The translations under genes and the position numbers were made by a program. Source: Lachnospiraceae bacterium UBA7060 (lineage in GTDB: Bacteria; Bacillota; Clostridia; Lachnospirales; Lachnospiraceae). From it: DNA of 21,089 nucleotides. Positions within the stretch are counted from its first letter, which is position 1; each line of letters opens with the position of its first letter. Positions 1 through 8,021 of this stretch are shown here, in pieces. The DNA lies in NCBI GenBank assembly GCA_002493835.1, contig DLAA01000051.1, positions 17,736 to 38,824 on the forward strand. The letters run 5' to 3'. The notes below the pieces were generated by a model. That model ran no database searches, was not told the origin of the DNA, and saw nothing but the letters and a program-made list of their open reading frames with translations.

Positions 1-59
1 AAGTAAAAACAAGCGGCGCGAAGCAGAGAATGACAAGATGTGTAGAAACACATCGGAAT

Positions 60-63
60 GGAG
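60..63 (+). promoter_or_regulatory. Ribosome binding site that sets the hflK start
   Basis: GGAG lies 6 nt before the ATG at 70. The longer in-frame ATG at 58 has no purine-rich site at a workable distance and overlaps this site. This favours initiation at 70. The preceding ~57 bases carry no assignable gene; they may be the tail of an upstream gene cut by the window edge. Confidence 0.6.
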
Positions 64-69
64 CGTATT

Positions 70-1107
70 ATGTTTGGTAAAAAAAGAGAAAAAAATATTG
101 GTGTACCTAGAGGAAAAGGAATGACAACGGCAAAGATTGTGCTGGCGTTTGTTGTGCTGGCTGTTCTTGTGGGCAATTCCTATTACTCGATTCAGGAGGA
201 AGAGCAGGCTGTGGTCTGCACCTTTGGTTCTCCGAAGGCAGTGACAACGCCGGGTCTTCATTTCAAAATTCCGTTTATTCAGACGGTGACCAAGGTCAAC
301 ACTACGATTCAAGGATTTAACATCGGTTACCGGGATGAAGGGGATACGTATAACGAGGAGCCTGATGATGATACGGACGAAGACGCTCTGATGATCACCT
401 CCGACTATAATTTTATTTATGTGGATTTTTATGCGGAGTATAGGGTGACTGATCCGGTCAAAGCTCTTTATGCTTCTGAAAATCCAGCGTTGATTTTGAA
501 AAACATCGCTCAGAATTGTATCAGAACCACCATTGGTTCCTACAGTGTGGACAGTGTGCTCACTACAGGGAAGAACGAGATCCAGTCAAACATTAAACAG
601 ATGATTTTGGATAAGCTGGAGACTTACGATATAGGAATCCAGCTTGTGAATATTACGATTCAGGATGCTACGCCGCCAACGGCTGAGGTGGAGAACGCCT
701 TCAAGGAGGTGGAGACGGCCAAACAGGGCAAGGAGACGGCTTTAAATAATGCCAATAAATACAGGAACGAACAGATCCCAAACGCTGAGGCCGAGTCGGA
801 TAAGATTCTGCAGGATGCGGAAGCGAAGAAACAGGAGCGTATCAATGAGGCGAATGGTCAGGCGGCCCGTTTTAACTCCATGTATCAGGAGTACGCGAAA
901 TATCCGGAAGTCACGAAAAAACGTATGTTTTATGAGGCTATAGAGGATGTGCTTCCTGATGTAAAGGTTGTTATAGAGGGAGAGGGTGGAAAGACCACCA
1001 CTATGCTGCCGCTTGACAGTTTTGTCTCAGAGGAGAGCAGCTCTGTCACAGAACCTGTGGAAACACAGAATGCACAGGCGGATGAAAACAGAAAAGAGGA
1101 GGAATAG
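70..1107 (+). CDS. hflK: HflK-type SPFH membrane protein (FtsH protease modulator)
   Basis: This is the HflK-like partner of an HflK/HflC pair. In known family members the two assemble into a membrane complex around the FtsH protease and modulate its access to membrane substrates. The protein is about 345 residues if started at 70. A lysine/arginine-rich N-terminus is followed by one membrane helix (AKIVLAFVVLAVLVGNSYY, about residues 20-38) and the SPFH/band-7 domain, including PGLHFKIPF and YAEYRVTDP. Then comes DATPP..VENAFKEVETAKQ leading into an Ala/Glu/Lys coiled coil with NANKYRNEQIPNAEAE, typical of HflK. An acidic loop (EEPDDDTDEDA) sits between SPFH strands and may be lineage-specific. 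The start at 70 is chosen because GGAG lies 6 nt upstream; 58 is the longer alternative. The stop lies 2 nt before hflC, so the two are almost certainly cotranscribed. ftsH is not in view, so the FtsH role is inferred from the family. Confidence 0.88.
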   Translation: MFGKKREKNIGVPRGKGMTTAKIVLAFVVLAVLVGNSYYSIQEEEQAVVCTFGSPKAVTTPGLHFKIPFIQTVTKVNTTIQGFNIGYRDEGDTYNEEPDDDTDEDALMITSDYNFIYVDFYAEYRVTDPVKALYASENPALILKNIAQNCIRTTIGSYSVDSVLTTGKNEIQSNIKQMILDKLETYDIGIQLVNITIQDATPPTAEVENAFKEVETAKQGKETALNNANKYRNEQIPNAEAESDKILQDAEAKKQERINEANGQAARFNSMYQEYAKYPEVTKKRMFYEAIEDVLPDVKVVIEGEGGKTTTMLPLDSFVSEESSSVTEPVETQNAQADENRKEEE

Positions 1108-1109
1108 AC

Positions 1110-2180
1110 ATGGCTGGTTATATGGGTAATCCATTTACACAAAATCAAAATGAACAGAGTTTTGAACGATTTAATTCTGATGGTACGAAGAAGAAAGAAA
1201 AAGGAAATGGTAAAAAGACTGGTAAATTTGGTCTGCTTTTGGGGGTTTTGGCTGTGATAGCCGTATTCCTTCTGGCAAATTGTATGGTAGTGACAAAGCA
1301 AAACCAGTTCAAGCTGATTCGGCAGTTTGGACGTGTGGACAGAGTGGTGACCGTGCCGGGGCTGAGCTTTAAACTGCCATTTGTGGAGTCTGTTGACACC
1401 GTTCCCAAGGAGCTTTTGATCTACGATCTGCCGGCCTCGGATGTGATTACCTCTGACAAGAAAACCATGATTGTGGACAGCTATGTGCTCTGGCGGGTGA
1501 CGGATCCCCTGAAATTTGCCCAGACCCTGAGCTGCTCCGTGCAGAATGCGGAGGGACGTATTGACGCCATCGTCTACAACGCAACGAAAAATACCATCTC
1601 CAATATGAAACAGGACGAGGTTATCAGGAGCCGCGACGGCAAAATGACCATCACAGTGGACGAGACAGGGAACGAACTTTCCGGAAATGATTTGGATCTC
1701 TCTGAGGGGAAAGAGGAAGTGATCGAGATTACTTCCCTGACGGAGGAAGTGATGGGGCAGATCAATCATGTGGAAAGCCAGTACGGCATCGAACTGGTGG
1801 CAGTGGAAGTCAAGAAGCTGGATCTGCCGGACGACAATAAGCAGGCAGTCTATAACCGCATGATTTCTGAGCGCGGCAATATTGCTGCCCAGTATACGGC
1901 GGAGGGTAAGTCTGAGGCGAAAATGATCGAGAATACCACGGACAAGGAGGTTTCTATTATGCTTTCTGATGCGCAGGCGAAAGCGGAGGCCACCATTGCG
2001 GAAGGCGAGGCGGAATATATGCGGATTTTGTCCGGGGCCTATGCGGATCCGGAGAAGACGGATTTCTATTCTTTTGTGCGCGCACTTGACGCTTTGAAGG
2101 AGAGTGTAGTGGGAGACAATAAGACTGTCATCTTGACGGAGGATTCTCCAATCACGCAGATCTTTAACGGACGCTATTAG
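1110..2180 (+). CDS. hflC: HflC-type SPFH membrane protein (FtsH protease modulator)
   Basis: HflC partner of the preceding gene, 356 residues. A polar cytosolic N-terminus of ~40 residues precedes one membrane helix (FGLLLGVLAVIAVFLLANCMVV, about 40-61). The band-7 domain follows with VPGLSFKLPFVESV, ITSDKKTMIVDSYVLWRVTDP and LDLPDDNKQAVYNRMISERG. The last segment matches the HflC signature region, as does the C-terminal DFYSFVRALDALKESVVGDN with the tail ending in ITQIFNGRY. A charged insertion at about residues 175-205 matches the insertion also present in enterobacterial HflC, so it is not anomalous. AGAGGAGG at 1095-1102, inside the end of hflK, sits 7 nt before the ATG, so translation of the two genes is probably coupled. 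Expected location is the cytoplasmic membrane with the SPFH domain outside, by analogy with the E. coli complex. Why a Gram-positive carries both subunits cannot be told from sequence. Confidence 0.9.
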   Translation: MAGYMGNPFTQNQNEQSFERFNSDGTKKKEKGNGKKTGKFGLLLGVLAVIAVFLLANCMVVTKQNQFKLIRQFGRVDRVVTVPGLSFKLPFVESVDTVPKELLIYDLPASDVITSDKKTMIVDSYVLWRVTDPLKFAQTLSCSVQNAEGRIDAIVYNATKNTISNMKQDEVIRSRDGKMTITVDETGNELSGNDLDLSEGKEEVIEITSLTEEVMGQINHVESQYGIELVAVEVKKLDLPDDNKQAVYNRMISERGNIAAQYTAEGKSEAKMIENTTDKEVSIMLSDAQAKAEATIAEGEAEYMRILSGAYADPEKTDFYSFVRALDALKESVVGDNKTVILTEDSPITQIFNGRY

Positions 2181-2231
2181 CGTGGATTTGAGATTCCGCG
2201 AAGAAAAATCATGACAGTATAGGTTTGAAAT

Positions 2232-4097
2232 ATGAATAAGTACGAGATTTTAGAAAAATATTATGGCTATCGTTCTTTCAGAGAAGGACAGGAGGCGTTG
2301 ATCGATCATATTTTAGAGGGGAAGGATGTGCTTGGCATCATGCCTACCGGTGCTGGGAAATCTGTCTGTTACCAGGTGCCGGCGCTTCTTATGCCGGGGA
2401 TTACGCTGGTGATATCCCCTCTGATTTCTCTGATGAAAGATCAGGTGCAGGCCCTCAATCAGGCGGGTGTCCACGCCGCTTATATCAACAGCTCCCTCTC
2501 GGAAAATCAGATTACAAAGGCGCTTGCTTTTGCGGGACAGGGGCGGTATAAGATTATCTATGTGGCTCCGGAGAGATTGGAGACAGAGCGGTTTCTGCGT
2601 TTCGCGGCTGCAGTGGAGATCAGTATGGTTGCAGTGGATGAGGCGCACTGTATTTCCCAGTGGGGACAAGACTTCCGCCCCAGCTATTTACATATTGTGT
2701 CGTTTATTGAGAAACTTCCTCGTCGTCCTGTTCTGAGCGCCTTTACCGCCACTGCCACAGGGGAAGTCAAGGACGATATTGTCGAGGTGCTCGGTCTGCG
2801 GGAGCCTATGACTTTAGTGACAGGGTTTGACAGGCAGAATCTTTTCTTTTCCGTAGAGCAGGTGAAAAACCGCTCCCAGTATATACAGCATTATGTGGCG
2901 GATCATGAGAAGGAAAGCGGGATAATATACTGTGCCACAAGAAAGAATGTGGAAAAAATATATGAGCTGCTGGCGAAAGAAGGGGTGGCAGTCACCAGAT
3001 ATCACGCTGGGCTTTCCGGTGAGGAGAGACAGAAGAACCAGGATGACTTCATTTATGATAGAAAATCCGTAATTGTGGCGACCAATGCTTTTGGTATGGG
3101 TATTGATAAGTCAAATGTGAGATACGTACTTCACTATAACATGCCGCAGTGTATGGAAAATTATTATCAGGAGGCTGGGCGTGCGGGGAGGGACGGCGAA
3201 CCTTCCGACTGTATTCTTCTCTATTCTGCGCAGGATATGATGATTAACCGTTTCCTTATTGAAAATAAGGAGAGCAATCCTGATTTTACAGAGGAAGAAC
3301 TTAGGACAATCAGAGAAAGGGATGAAAAACGTCTGCAGATTATGCAGTTTTATTGTAATACAAAAGAATGTCTGCGCGCTTATATTCTTCGTTATTTTGG
3401 GGAGAAAGGAGAGGGGGCCTGCGGTAAATGCGGAAACTGCCAGAAGCAATATTTGGAAAAAGATATGACGCAGGAAGCGAAAAAGGTGGTAGACTGTCTG
3501 GAGGAACAGGGAGAAAGATATGGTATGAGTGTGGTTGTGGGAACTCTGCTCGGCGGAAAGAACGCGAAGCTGAAGGAGTATCAGGTGAATCAGTATCCGT
3601 CTTACGGTACATTGAGTAAGTGGCGGGAACAGGAAATCAGAGATCTGATCGGCAGTATGATTCAGGAGGGGTATCTTCGGCAGACACAGGATAAGTACGG
3701 TCTGCTGCAGACCACGGGCAAGACGCAGGATCTGTTGGATGGTCTTTGCAGTATCACCGTTAAAATGGAACTTAAGAGCAGCAAAACGGTGGAAAAAGAG
3801 AACGGAATAAAGGGCAGTACAGGCAGATATGCCGATATTTTGAACAGAAGAGGGATTGCTTTTTTTGAGGTGCTGCGGGAACTGCGCAGAGAAATTGCCA
3901 GGGAACAGGGACTGCCGCCTTACCTCATTTTTTCTGATAAAACACTTGTGGATATGTGTGTGCGGCTTCCCATGAGCCGGGAGGAAATGTTGGAAGTGAA
4001 CGGTGTGGGCGCTTACAAGTACGAAAAATACGGGGAGCGGTTTCTTGCGTGTATTATGGAATATACGGGAGGACTGCGGGAGAAGTTTTATTTTTGA
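2232..4097 (+). CDS. recQ: ATP-dependent DNA helicase RecQ
   Basis: A 3'-5' superfamily 2 DNA helicase of recombination and repair, 621 residues, close to the bacterial RecQ length. The Walker A motif MPTGAGKS has its lysine at residue 43, and the DEAH box (DEAHCISQWGQDFRPSY) begins at residue 136. SAFTATAT, the motif-IV segment IIYCATRKNVEKI, and TNAFGMGIDKSNVRYVLHYNMP with YYQEAGRAGRDG complete the helicase core. The zinc site is intact: Cys380, Cys397, Cys400 and Cys403, matching the numbering I recall for E. coli RecQ. A winged-helix RQC segment follows, then a C-terminal HRDC-like domain (LVDMCVRLPMSREEMLEVNGVGAYKYEKYGERFLACI, given here as a region, about 570-610). The ribosome binding site is weak (AGG at 2221-2223, 8 nt upstream). 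The 51-nt gap after hflC has no clear terminator, so read-through from hflKC is possible. The MATE gene follows after 9 nt. Confidence 0.96.
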   Translation: MNKYEILEKYYGYRSFREGQEALIDHILEGKDVLGIMPTGAGKSVCYQVPALLMPGITLVISPLISLMKDQVQALNQAGVHAAYINSSLSENQITKALAFAGQGRYKIIYVAPERLETERFLRFAAAVEISMVAVDEAHCISQWGQDFRPSYLHIVSFIEKLPRRPVLSAFTATATGEVKDDIVEVLGLREPMTLVTGFDRQNLFFSVEQVKNRSQYIQHYVADHEKESGIIYCATRKNVEKIYELLAKEGVAVTRYHAGLSGEERQKNQDDFIYDRKSVIVATNAFGMGIDKSNVRYVLHYNMPQCMENYYQEAGRAGRDGEPSDCILLYSAQDMMINRFLIENKESNPDFTEEELRTIRERDEKRLQIMQFYCNTKECLRAYILRYFGEKGEGACGKCGNCQKQYLEKDMTQEAKKVVDCLEEQGERYGMSVVVGTLLGGKNAKLKEYQVNQYPSYGTLSKWREQEIRDLIGSMIQEGYLRQTQDKYGLLQTTGKTQDLLDGLCSITVKMELKSSKTVEKENGIKGSTGRYADILNRRGIAFFEVLRELRREIAREQGLPPYLIFSDKTLVDMCVRLPMSREEMLEVNGVGAYKYEKYGERFLACIMEYTGGLREKFYF

Positions 4098-4106
4098 GGG
4101 AAGAGA

Positions 4107-5480
4107 ATGGAAACGAAAGAAACGCAAAACGGAATATTAGAGGGTGTCATCTGGAAGCAGCTGTTGCTCTTTTTCTTTCCAATCTTGATTGGCACTTTCT
4201 TTCAACAGCTCTACAACACGGTAGATACAGTGATTGTGGGGCAGTTTGCGGGTAAGGAGGCGCTCTCCAGTGTGGGCGGCTCTTCGTCCCAGATTATCAA
4301 TATGGTGGTTGGCTTTTTTACGGGCCTTACAGCCGGGGGGACAGTGCTGATTTCCCAGGCTTACGGGGCATCCCATAAGCAGAGACTGGAGGAGGCGCTT
4401 CACACTTCCTACGCCTTCGGTATCATCGGCGGGATCGGTTTTGGAATACTGGGGGTTGTGGCGGCACCTTTCATTTTGGAATGGATGAATACGCCGGCAG
4501 AGCTGATGGATATGTCAGTGCTGTATATCCGGATTTATTTTTCGGGTCTTGTTTTTGTATTTCTCTATAATATGGGAGCGGCAATCCTGCGCGCCATCGG
4601 TGACTCCAAAAGGCCGCTGTATTATCTGGTGGTGTGCTGTATTGTGAACATTATATTAGATCTGCTTCTGGTGCTTTATTTTGATTTGGGTGTCCTCGGT
4701 GTGGCGGCCGCCACGCTGGTTTCACAGGCAATCAGCGCGGGACTGGTCACCTGGGCGCTGATGTACAGGGTAGACTGTATGATGCTTTCCATACGAAAAA
4801 TCAGAATACACAGGGAGGTGCTGACAAGTATGCTGCAGATCGGCTTTCCTTCCGGCCTGCAGGCTTCCATGTACAGCATTTCCAATATGATTGTGCAGGC
4901 GGCGCTCAATCTGCTGGGTGTGGATACCATGGCGGCGTGGACGGCCTACGGCAAGATTGACAGTGTATTCTGGATGATAAACTCCTCTTTTGGCATCGCA
5001 CTCACCACTTTTGTTGGGCAGAATTTCGGCGCTGGGAAGTGGGACCGGGTGAAAAAAGGCACAAGAGTCTGCCTGGGGATGGCGGTGGGCACGGCCATTG
5101 GTCTGACTGTTATCTTGATGATGGCGGGCAGATTCCTTCTGGGTATTTTCACGGGAGACGCCGCAGTGGTGGAAATCGGTTTGACTATGATGCGTCATAT
5201 TGCACCGGCTTTTGTCATGTTTGTGTTTATAGAGATATTTTCAGGTTCCTTGAGAGCGCAGGGATATACCTTTGTGACCACCCTTATTTCCGTTCTCGGG
5301 GTATGCGTGTACCGAATCATATGGGTAAGTTTTATCACGCCGGGGCGCGGGCTTGTATGGATTGTGGCATGCTATCCGGTCAGCTGGGTGGTGTGCGCGG
5401 TACTGGTGAGCGCATATTACTTTTATAAGCAAAAAAGGATTGTAAAGCGAATGGAAGTAATGAACGGTTCGCAAGGATGA
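4107..5480 (+). CDS. MATE family multidrug/cation antiporter
   Basis: An integral membrane exporter of the multidrug and toxic compound extrusion family, which couples efflux of organic cations to Na+ or H+ entry. The protein is 457 residues and very hydrophobic, consistent with 12 helices in two six-helix halves. The N-terminal half carries the family hallmark PILIGTFFQQLYNTVDTVIVGQFAG (about residues 25-49) and GFFTGLTAGGTVLISQAYGA (69-88). AAILRAIGDSKRPLYYLV lies near helix 5-6. The second half repeats the pattern with GFPSGLQASMYSISNMIVQ, TTFVGQNFGAG and SGSLRAQGYTFVTTLISV. GAGGG at 4096-4100, overlapping the recQ stop, is 6 nt before the ATG, suggesting translational coupling to recQ. 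The substrate cannot be read from sequence, and the link with recQ looks positional rather than functional. Confidence 0.93.
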   Translation: METKETQNGILEGVIWKQLLLFFFPILIGTFFQQLYNTVDTVIVGQFAGKEALSSVGGSSSQIINMVVGFFTGLTAGGTVLISQAYGASHKQRLEEALHTSYAFGIIGGIGFGILGVVAAPFILEWMNTPAELMDMSVLYIRIYFSGLVFVFLYNMGAAILRAIGDSKRPLYYLVVCCIVNIILDLLLVLYFDLGVLGVAAATLVSQAISAGLVTWALMYRVDCMMLSIRKIRIHREVLTSMLQIGFPSGLQASMYSISNMIVQAALNLLGVDTMAAWTAYGKIDSVFWMINSSFGIALTTFVGQNFGAGKWDRVKKGTRVCLGMAVGTAIGLTVILMMAGRFLLGIFTGDAAVVEIGLTMMRHIAPAFVMFVFIEIFSGSLRAQGYTFVTTLISVLGVCVYRIIWVSFITPGRGLVWIVACYPVSWVVCAVLVSAYYFYKQKRIVKRMEVMNGSQG

Positions 5481-5538
5481 TTTTGTTGATTTATGGCATA
5501 CTATTGTTGACGCGGTAAATTGACAAAAGGAGGCCTTT

Positions 5539-5973
5539 ATGATGGAAGACGATACAATTAAACTGCTTCGAGAGTGCAATGCGGGTATCAAAATGGGTAT
5601 TTCCTCGCTGGATGATGTGATGGAGCATGTGAAGGACAGCTCTCTGGAAAAGCTGCTGATGAAAAGTAAGGACACTCATTGCAGGCTGGGGGATGAGACG
5701 CACGATTATCTGCGGGAATATCATGACGAGGGCAAAGAACCTGCGCCGATGGCGAAAATGATGTCGTGGATGAAAACAAACGTCAAGCTTGGAGGAGAGG
5801 ATTCGGACAGGGTTGTGGCTGATTTGATTACGGACGGCTGTAATATGGGCGTCAAGTCTTTGCATCGTTACTTGAATCAGTACCAGGCGGCAGATGACAA
5901 AGTCAAAAAACTGGCAAAAGAAACGATTGCGGCAGAGGAAACGTTGATTAAAGATTTGAGAGAGTACCTGTGA
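5539..5973 (+). CDS. Small four-helix-bundle protein (DUF2383/ferritin-like type), internally duplicated
   Basis: A 144-residue soluble, helical protein of unknown function. It resembles bacterial ferritin-like or DUF2383-type four-helix bundles in length and pattern, but I cannot confirm the family without a profile search. The two halves look alike. Residues 13-18 and 101-106 both read C-N-x-G-(I/V)-K; each is followed by a helix, a turn and a second helix with Leu-x-x-Leu and Glu/Asp spacing, and each half has a Y-L ending (57-58 and 143-144). His47, Cys48 and His55 could be metal ligands, but no EX(n)EXXH ferritin di-iron motif is seen. AGGAGG at 5528-5533 is 5 nt from the ATG at 5539 and 8 nt from the one at 5542, so the true start may be one codon later. 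A hairpin overlaps the stop codon. Confidence 0.7.
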   Translation: MMEDDTIKLLRECNAGIKMGISSLDDVMEHVKDSSLEKLLMKSKDTHCRLGDETHDYLREYHDEGKEPAPMAKMMSWMKTNVKLGGEDSDRVVADLITDGCNMGVKSLHRYLNQYQAADDKVKKLAKETIAAEETLIKDLREYL

Positions 5974-5986
5974 TGGGTACTCTCTC
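5958..5986 (+). terminator. 11-bp hairpin spanning a stop codon, weak or non-canonical terminator
   Basis: GAGAGAGTACC (5958-5968) pairs perfectly with GGTACTCTCTC (5976-5986) across a 7-nt loop that contains the TGA stop (5971-5973) of the small helical gene. No T-run follows, so this is not a textbook intrinsic terminator. It could limit read-through into the TPR gene or stabilise the 3' end of the message. Confidence 0.45.
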
Positions 5987-6025
5987 CATACATAAATTAT
6001 TGTACGAAAAGAAGGAGAGATATCA

Positions 6026-6910
6026 ATGAATATTGACGCATTTTTTGAAGAGTTGGATTCTTACTTTGAAAAAAATCAGGTGGAGAAGATTGATGATTTT
6101 CTGACAGCTTCTCTGGCACAGGCCAAAGAGGAGGAGGACTATGCGGCTTATATTTCCATCTGCAATGAAATGATCGGTTTTTACCGCAGCATATCTGATT
6201 TCAAAAAAGCCTATGAAGTCTCTGAGGATGTGCTGCTTTTGATGGAAGAGCTGAAACTGGAAAATACGGAGCACTTTGCCACCACACTTTTGAATGCGGC
6301 TACCGCCTACAGCGCGGCAGGCGATTATGGGCAGGCTTTGCGGCTCTACAGGCAGGCGATGCAGATTTATGAAGGGCTTCTTAAGCCGGAAGATTACCGG
6401 TGGGCGGGGCTTTACAACAATATGAGCATCATGCTGGAAAAATCGAATGAGAATGAGGAAGCCATTGCGTGCGGGAAAAAGGCGCTTTCTATCATTGAGA
6501 AACAGGAGGGAAATGAAGCGCAGACGGCGACCACGCTGACGAATCTGGCACTGGTCTACTTCAAAGTTTCCCAGAACGAACAGGCGAAGCAGTGCCTTGA
6601 GAGGGCAATTGCGCTCTTTGAGCAAAATGACGAGCCAAACGAGCACTACAGCGGCGCTCTGGCTGGGATGGGAGAGGCGTGCTATCGGGATAAGGAATAC
6701 GAGAAATCTCTGAACTACTATGAAAGGGCTTTGGAGGATGTGAAACGCCATTACGGTGAAAATATGAGCTACGGCATCCTCTGTGAGAACTGTGCAGCGG
6801 TGTGTGGCAGTTTGGGGGACGAAGAACGGCAGAAGAGTTACGCCGATAAAGCGCGAGAGGTGATCAGCCGTGTGCAAGGTGGTTCTTACAGCGGAGGGAT
6901 GACAGAATGA
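6026..6910 (+). CDS. Tetratricopeptide repeat (TPR) protein
   Basis: A 294-residue cytosolic protein made almost entirely of helix-turn-helix TPR units. No signal peptide or membrane helix is seen. Clear repeats start near residues 85 (ATTLLNAATAYSAAGDYGQA), 126 (AGLYNNMSIMLEKSNENEEA), 168 (ATTLTNLALVYFKVSQNEQA) and 209 (SGALAGMGEACYRDKEYEKS); a decayed unit starts near 250. The N-terminal ~80 residues are also helical and may hold one or two divergent repeats. TPR arrays bind peptides or proteins and do not themselves catalyse reactions. AAGGAG lies just upstream of the ATG. The last codons overlap the start of the DUF4037 gene by 4 nt (ATGA), so the two proteins are coupled and probably act together, for example with the TPR part as scaffold or regulator. 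The specific process is unknown. Confidence 0.85.
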   Translation: MNIDAFFEELDSYFEKNQVEKIDDFLTASLAQAKEEEDYAAYISICNEMIGFYRSISDFKKAYEVSEDVLLLMEELKLENTEHFATTLLNAATAYSAAGDYGQALRLYRQAMQIYEGLLKPEDYRWAGLYNNMSIMLEKSNENEEAIACGKKALSIIEKQEGNEAQTATTLTNLALVYFKVSQNEQAKQCLERAIALFEQNDEPNEHYSGALAGMGEACYRDKEYEKSLNYYERALEDVKRHYGENMSYGILCENCAAVCGSLGDEERQKSYADKAREVISRVQGGSYSGGMTE

Positions 6911-7809
6911 AGGGGTTGGAATTATCGAAAAAGTATTATGCAAAATACGGAGGAAAGATGCTGAAGGAGCAGTTTCCTGAAATTGCAGATCAGGCAGCTG
7001 TGGGACTTGTGGGTTACGGTTCCGAATGCTTTGGCTTTGATGATGAGATTTCGACAGATCACGATTATGGCCCTTCCTTCTGTATTTGGCTGCCCCGGGA
7101 AACGTACATACAGTATGGAAAGAAAATGCAGGATGCCTACGATGCTTTACCCAAAGAGTTTATGGGTTTTGCCGGACGAGTGGAGGAAGCACAGGGAAAG
7201 GGGCGGGTCGGCGTACTTTGCCTGGAAGATTTTTACTATGGCATTTTGGGGATCAAATCGGTTCCAAAGACGGCGGAAGAGTGGCTGATGATTCCGGAGA
7301 CGGCACTTGCCACGGCGACAAATGGGGAAGTGTTTGAAGATCTTTGCGGACAGTTTACAAAACTTCGGGCGGAGCTTTTGGCTTACTATCCGGTGGAAGT
7401 ATGGCTAAAAAAGCTTGCCCAAAGCCTGGCGGAGACAGCGCAGTCTGGCCAGTACAATTACGCCCGCGCCATGAAGCGGGGAGAACGCATTGCGGCGGAG
7501 CTTTCTCTTGCTAAATTTGTGGAGGAGGCTATGCATCTGGTCTATCTTCTGAATAAAAGGTATGCACCCTTTTACAAGTGGATGCACAGAGGATTGAAAG
7601 AGCTTCCTGTGGGTGCAGAAATCGGGGATATGCTGGCGCTTCTTTATCAAACGCAGGCGGAAGCAGACCGCACGCTTATCATCGAGGCGGTCTGCAATGT
7701 GCTAGTGCAGATTTTAAATGAGATGGGACTGTCACGGGAACAGGATAATTTCCTGCAGAGCCATGTGGGGGAAGTGCTGAAGGAAGGTGTGGATGCGTTG
7801 TCATTGTAA
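6907..7809 (+). CDS. DUF4037 / nucleotidyltransferase-like protein
   Basis: A 300-residue soluble protein. Residues 34-55 carry VGYGSECFGFDDEISTDHDY, which resembles the nucleotidyltransferase signature: Gly38-Ser39, then Asp51-x-Asp53 as possible metal ligands. The rest is helical, and its pattern (FAGRVEEAQGKGRVGVL, then WLMIPETALATATNGEVF, then KRGERIAAELSLAKFVEEAMHLVYLLNKRYAPFYKW) fits DUF4037-type proteins, where the NTase-like domain is followed by a helical domain. The family is associated by annotation with predicted nucleotidyltransferases, but no substrate is established to my knowledge. The ATG overlaps the TPR stop codon in ATGA, with GGAGGGATG-type purines just upstream. A strong terminator lies about 110 nt after the stop, so this is the last gene of its unit. 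Alternative reading: a non-catalytic NTase-fold protein. Confidence 0.75.
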   Translation: MKGLELSKKYYAKYGGKMLKEQFPEIADQAAVGLVGYGSECFGFDDEISTDHDYGPSFCIWLPRETYIQYGKKMQDAYDALPKEFMGFAGRVEEAQGKGRVGVLCLEDFYYGILGIKSVPKTAEEWLMIPETALATATNGEVFEDLCGQFTKLRAELLAYYPVEVWLKKLAQSLAETAQSGQYNYARAMKRGERIAAELSLAKFVEEAMHLVYLLNKRYAPFYKWMHRGLKELPVGAEIGDMLALLYQTQAEADRTLIIEAVCNVLVQILNEMGLSREQDNFLQSHVGEVLKEGVDALSL

Positions 7810-7922
7810 ATGATATTGTTATATGTCAAGCATATCATAACTGGGTTTATGCGGCAAACCTTTAGAGCTAAAATGAGCCTTGTCCTTTATTTATTTTTAG
7901 TAAATTATGACAGTATAAAACC

Positions 7923-7950
7923 AAATCGAGCAAGCGCTGCTCGATTTTTT
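7923..7950 (+). terminator. Rho-independent terminator of the TPR-DUF4037 unit
   Basis: AAATCGAGCA (7923-7932) pairs perfectly with TGCTCGATTT (7938-7947) around the 5-nt loop AGCGC, and the right arm runs into TTTTTT (7945-7950). The A-rich left side and T-run also give some activity on the opposite strand, but no gene is read from that side. Confidence 0.88.
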
Positions 7951-7956
7951 AGGTGT

Positions 7957-7985
7957 GCGCCTGGCAGGCGTCTAATGGGGTAGAC
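7957..7985 (+). other. Two overlapping small hairpins (possible RNA or protein-binding element)
   Basis: GCGCCT (7957-7962) pairs with AGGCGT (7966-7971) over a GGC loop, including one G-T wobble. GTCTA (7970-7974) pairs with TAGAC (7981-7985) over ATGGGG. The arms share bases 7970-7971, so the full stems exclude each other. The element lies upstream of the recognised promoter, so it is only in RNA if a further promoter exists upstream. It may also be a remnant of a dispersed repeat. Confidence 0.35.
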
Positions 7986-8021
7986 AGAAAAAGAAATAAG
8001 TTTTTTAGAAAACGGGCCGAT

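Noticed and set aside
930..1769. 279-codon open frame on the - strand across hflK/hflC
   Set aside because: It lies opposite two clearly recognised genes, resembles no family, and its His/Phe-rich composition is that of a reverse-frame shadow.
2211..2221. ATGACAGTATA, repeated exactly at 7907-7917
   Set aside because: Exact 11-base matches are expected many times by chance in 21 kb, and the flanks do not match.
3111..4127. 338-codon open frame on the - strand opposite recQ
   Set aside because: The sense strand carries conserved RecQ motifs throughout. The antisense product has no recognisable domain and no good start signal.
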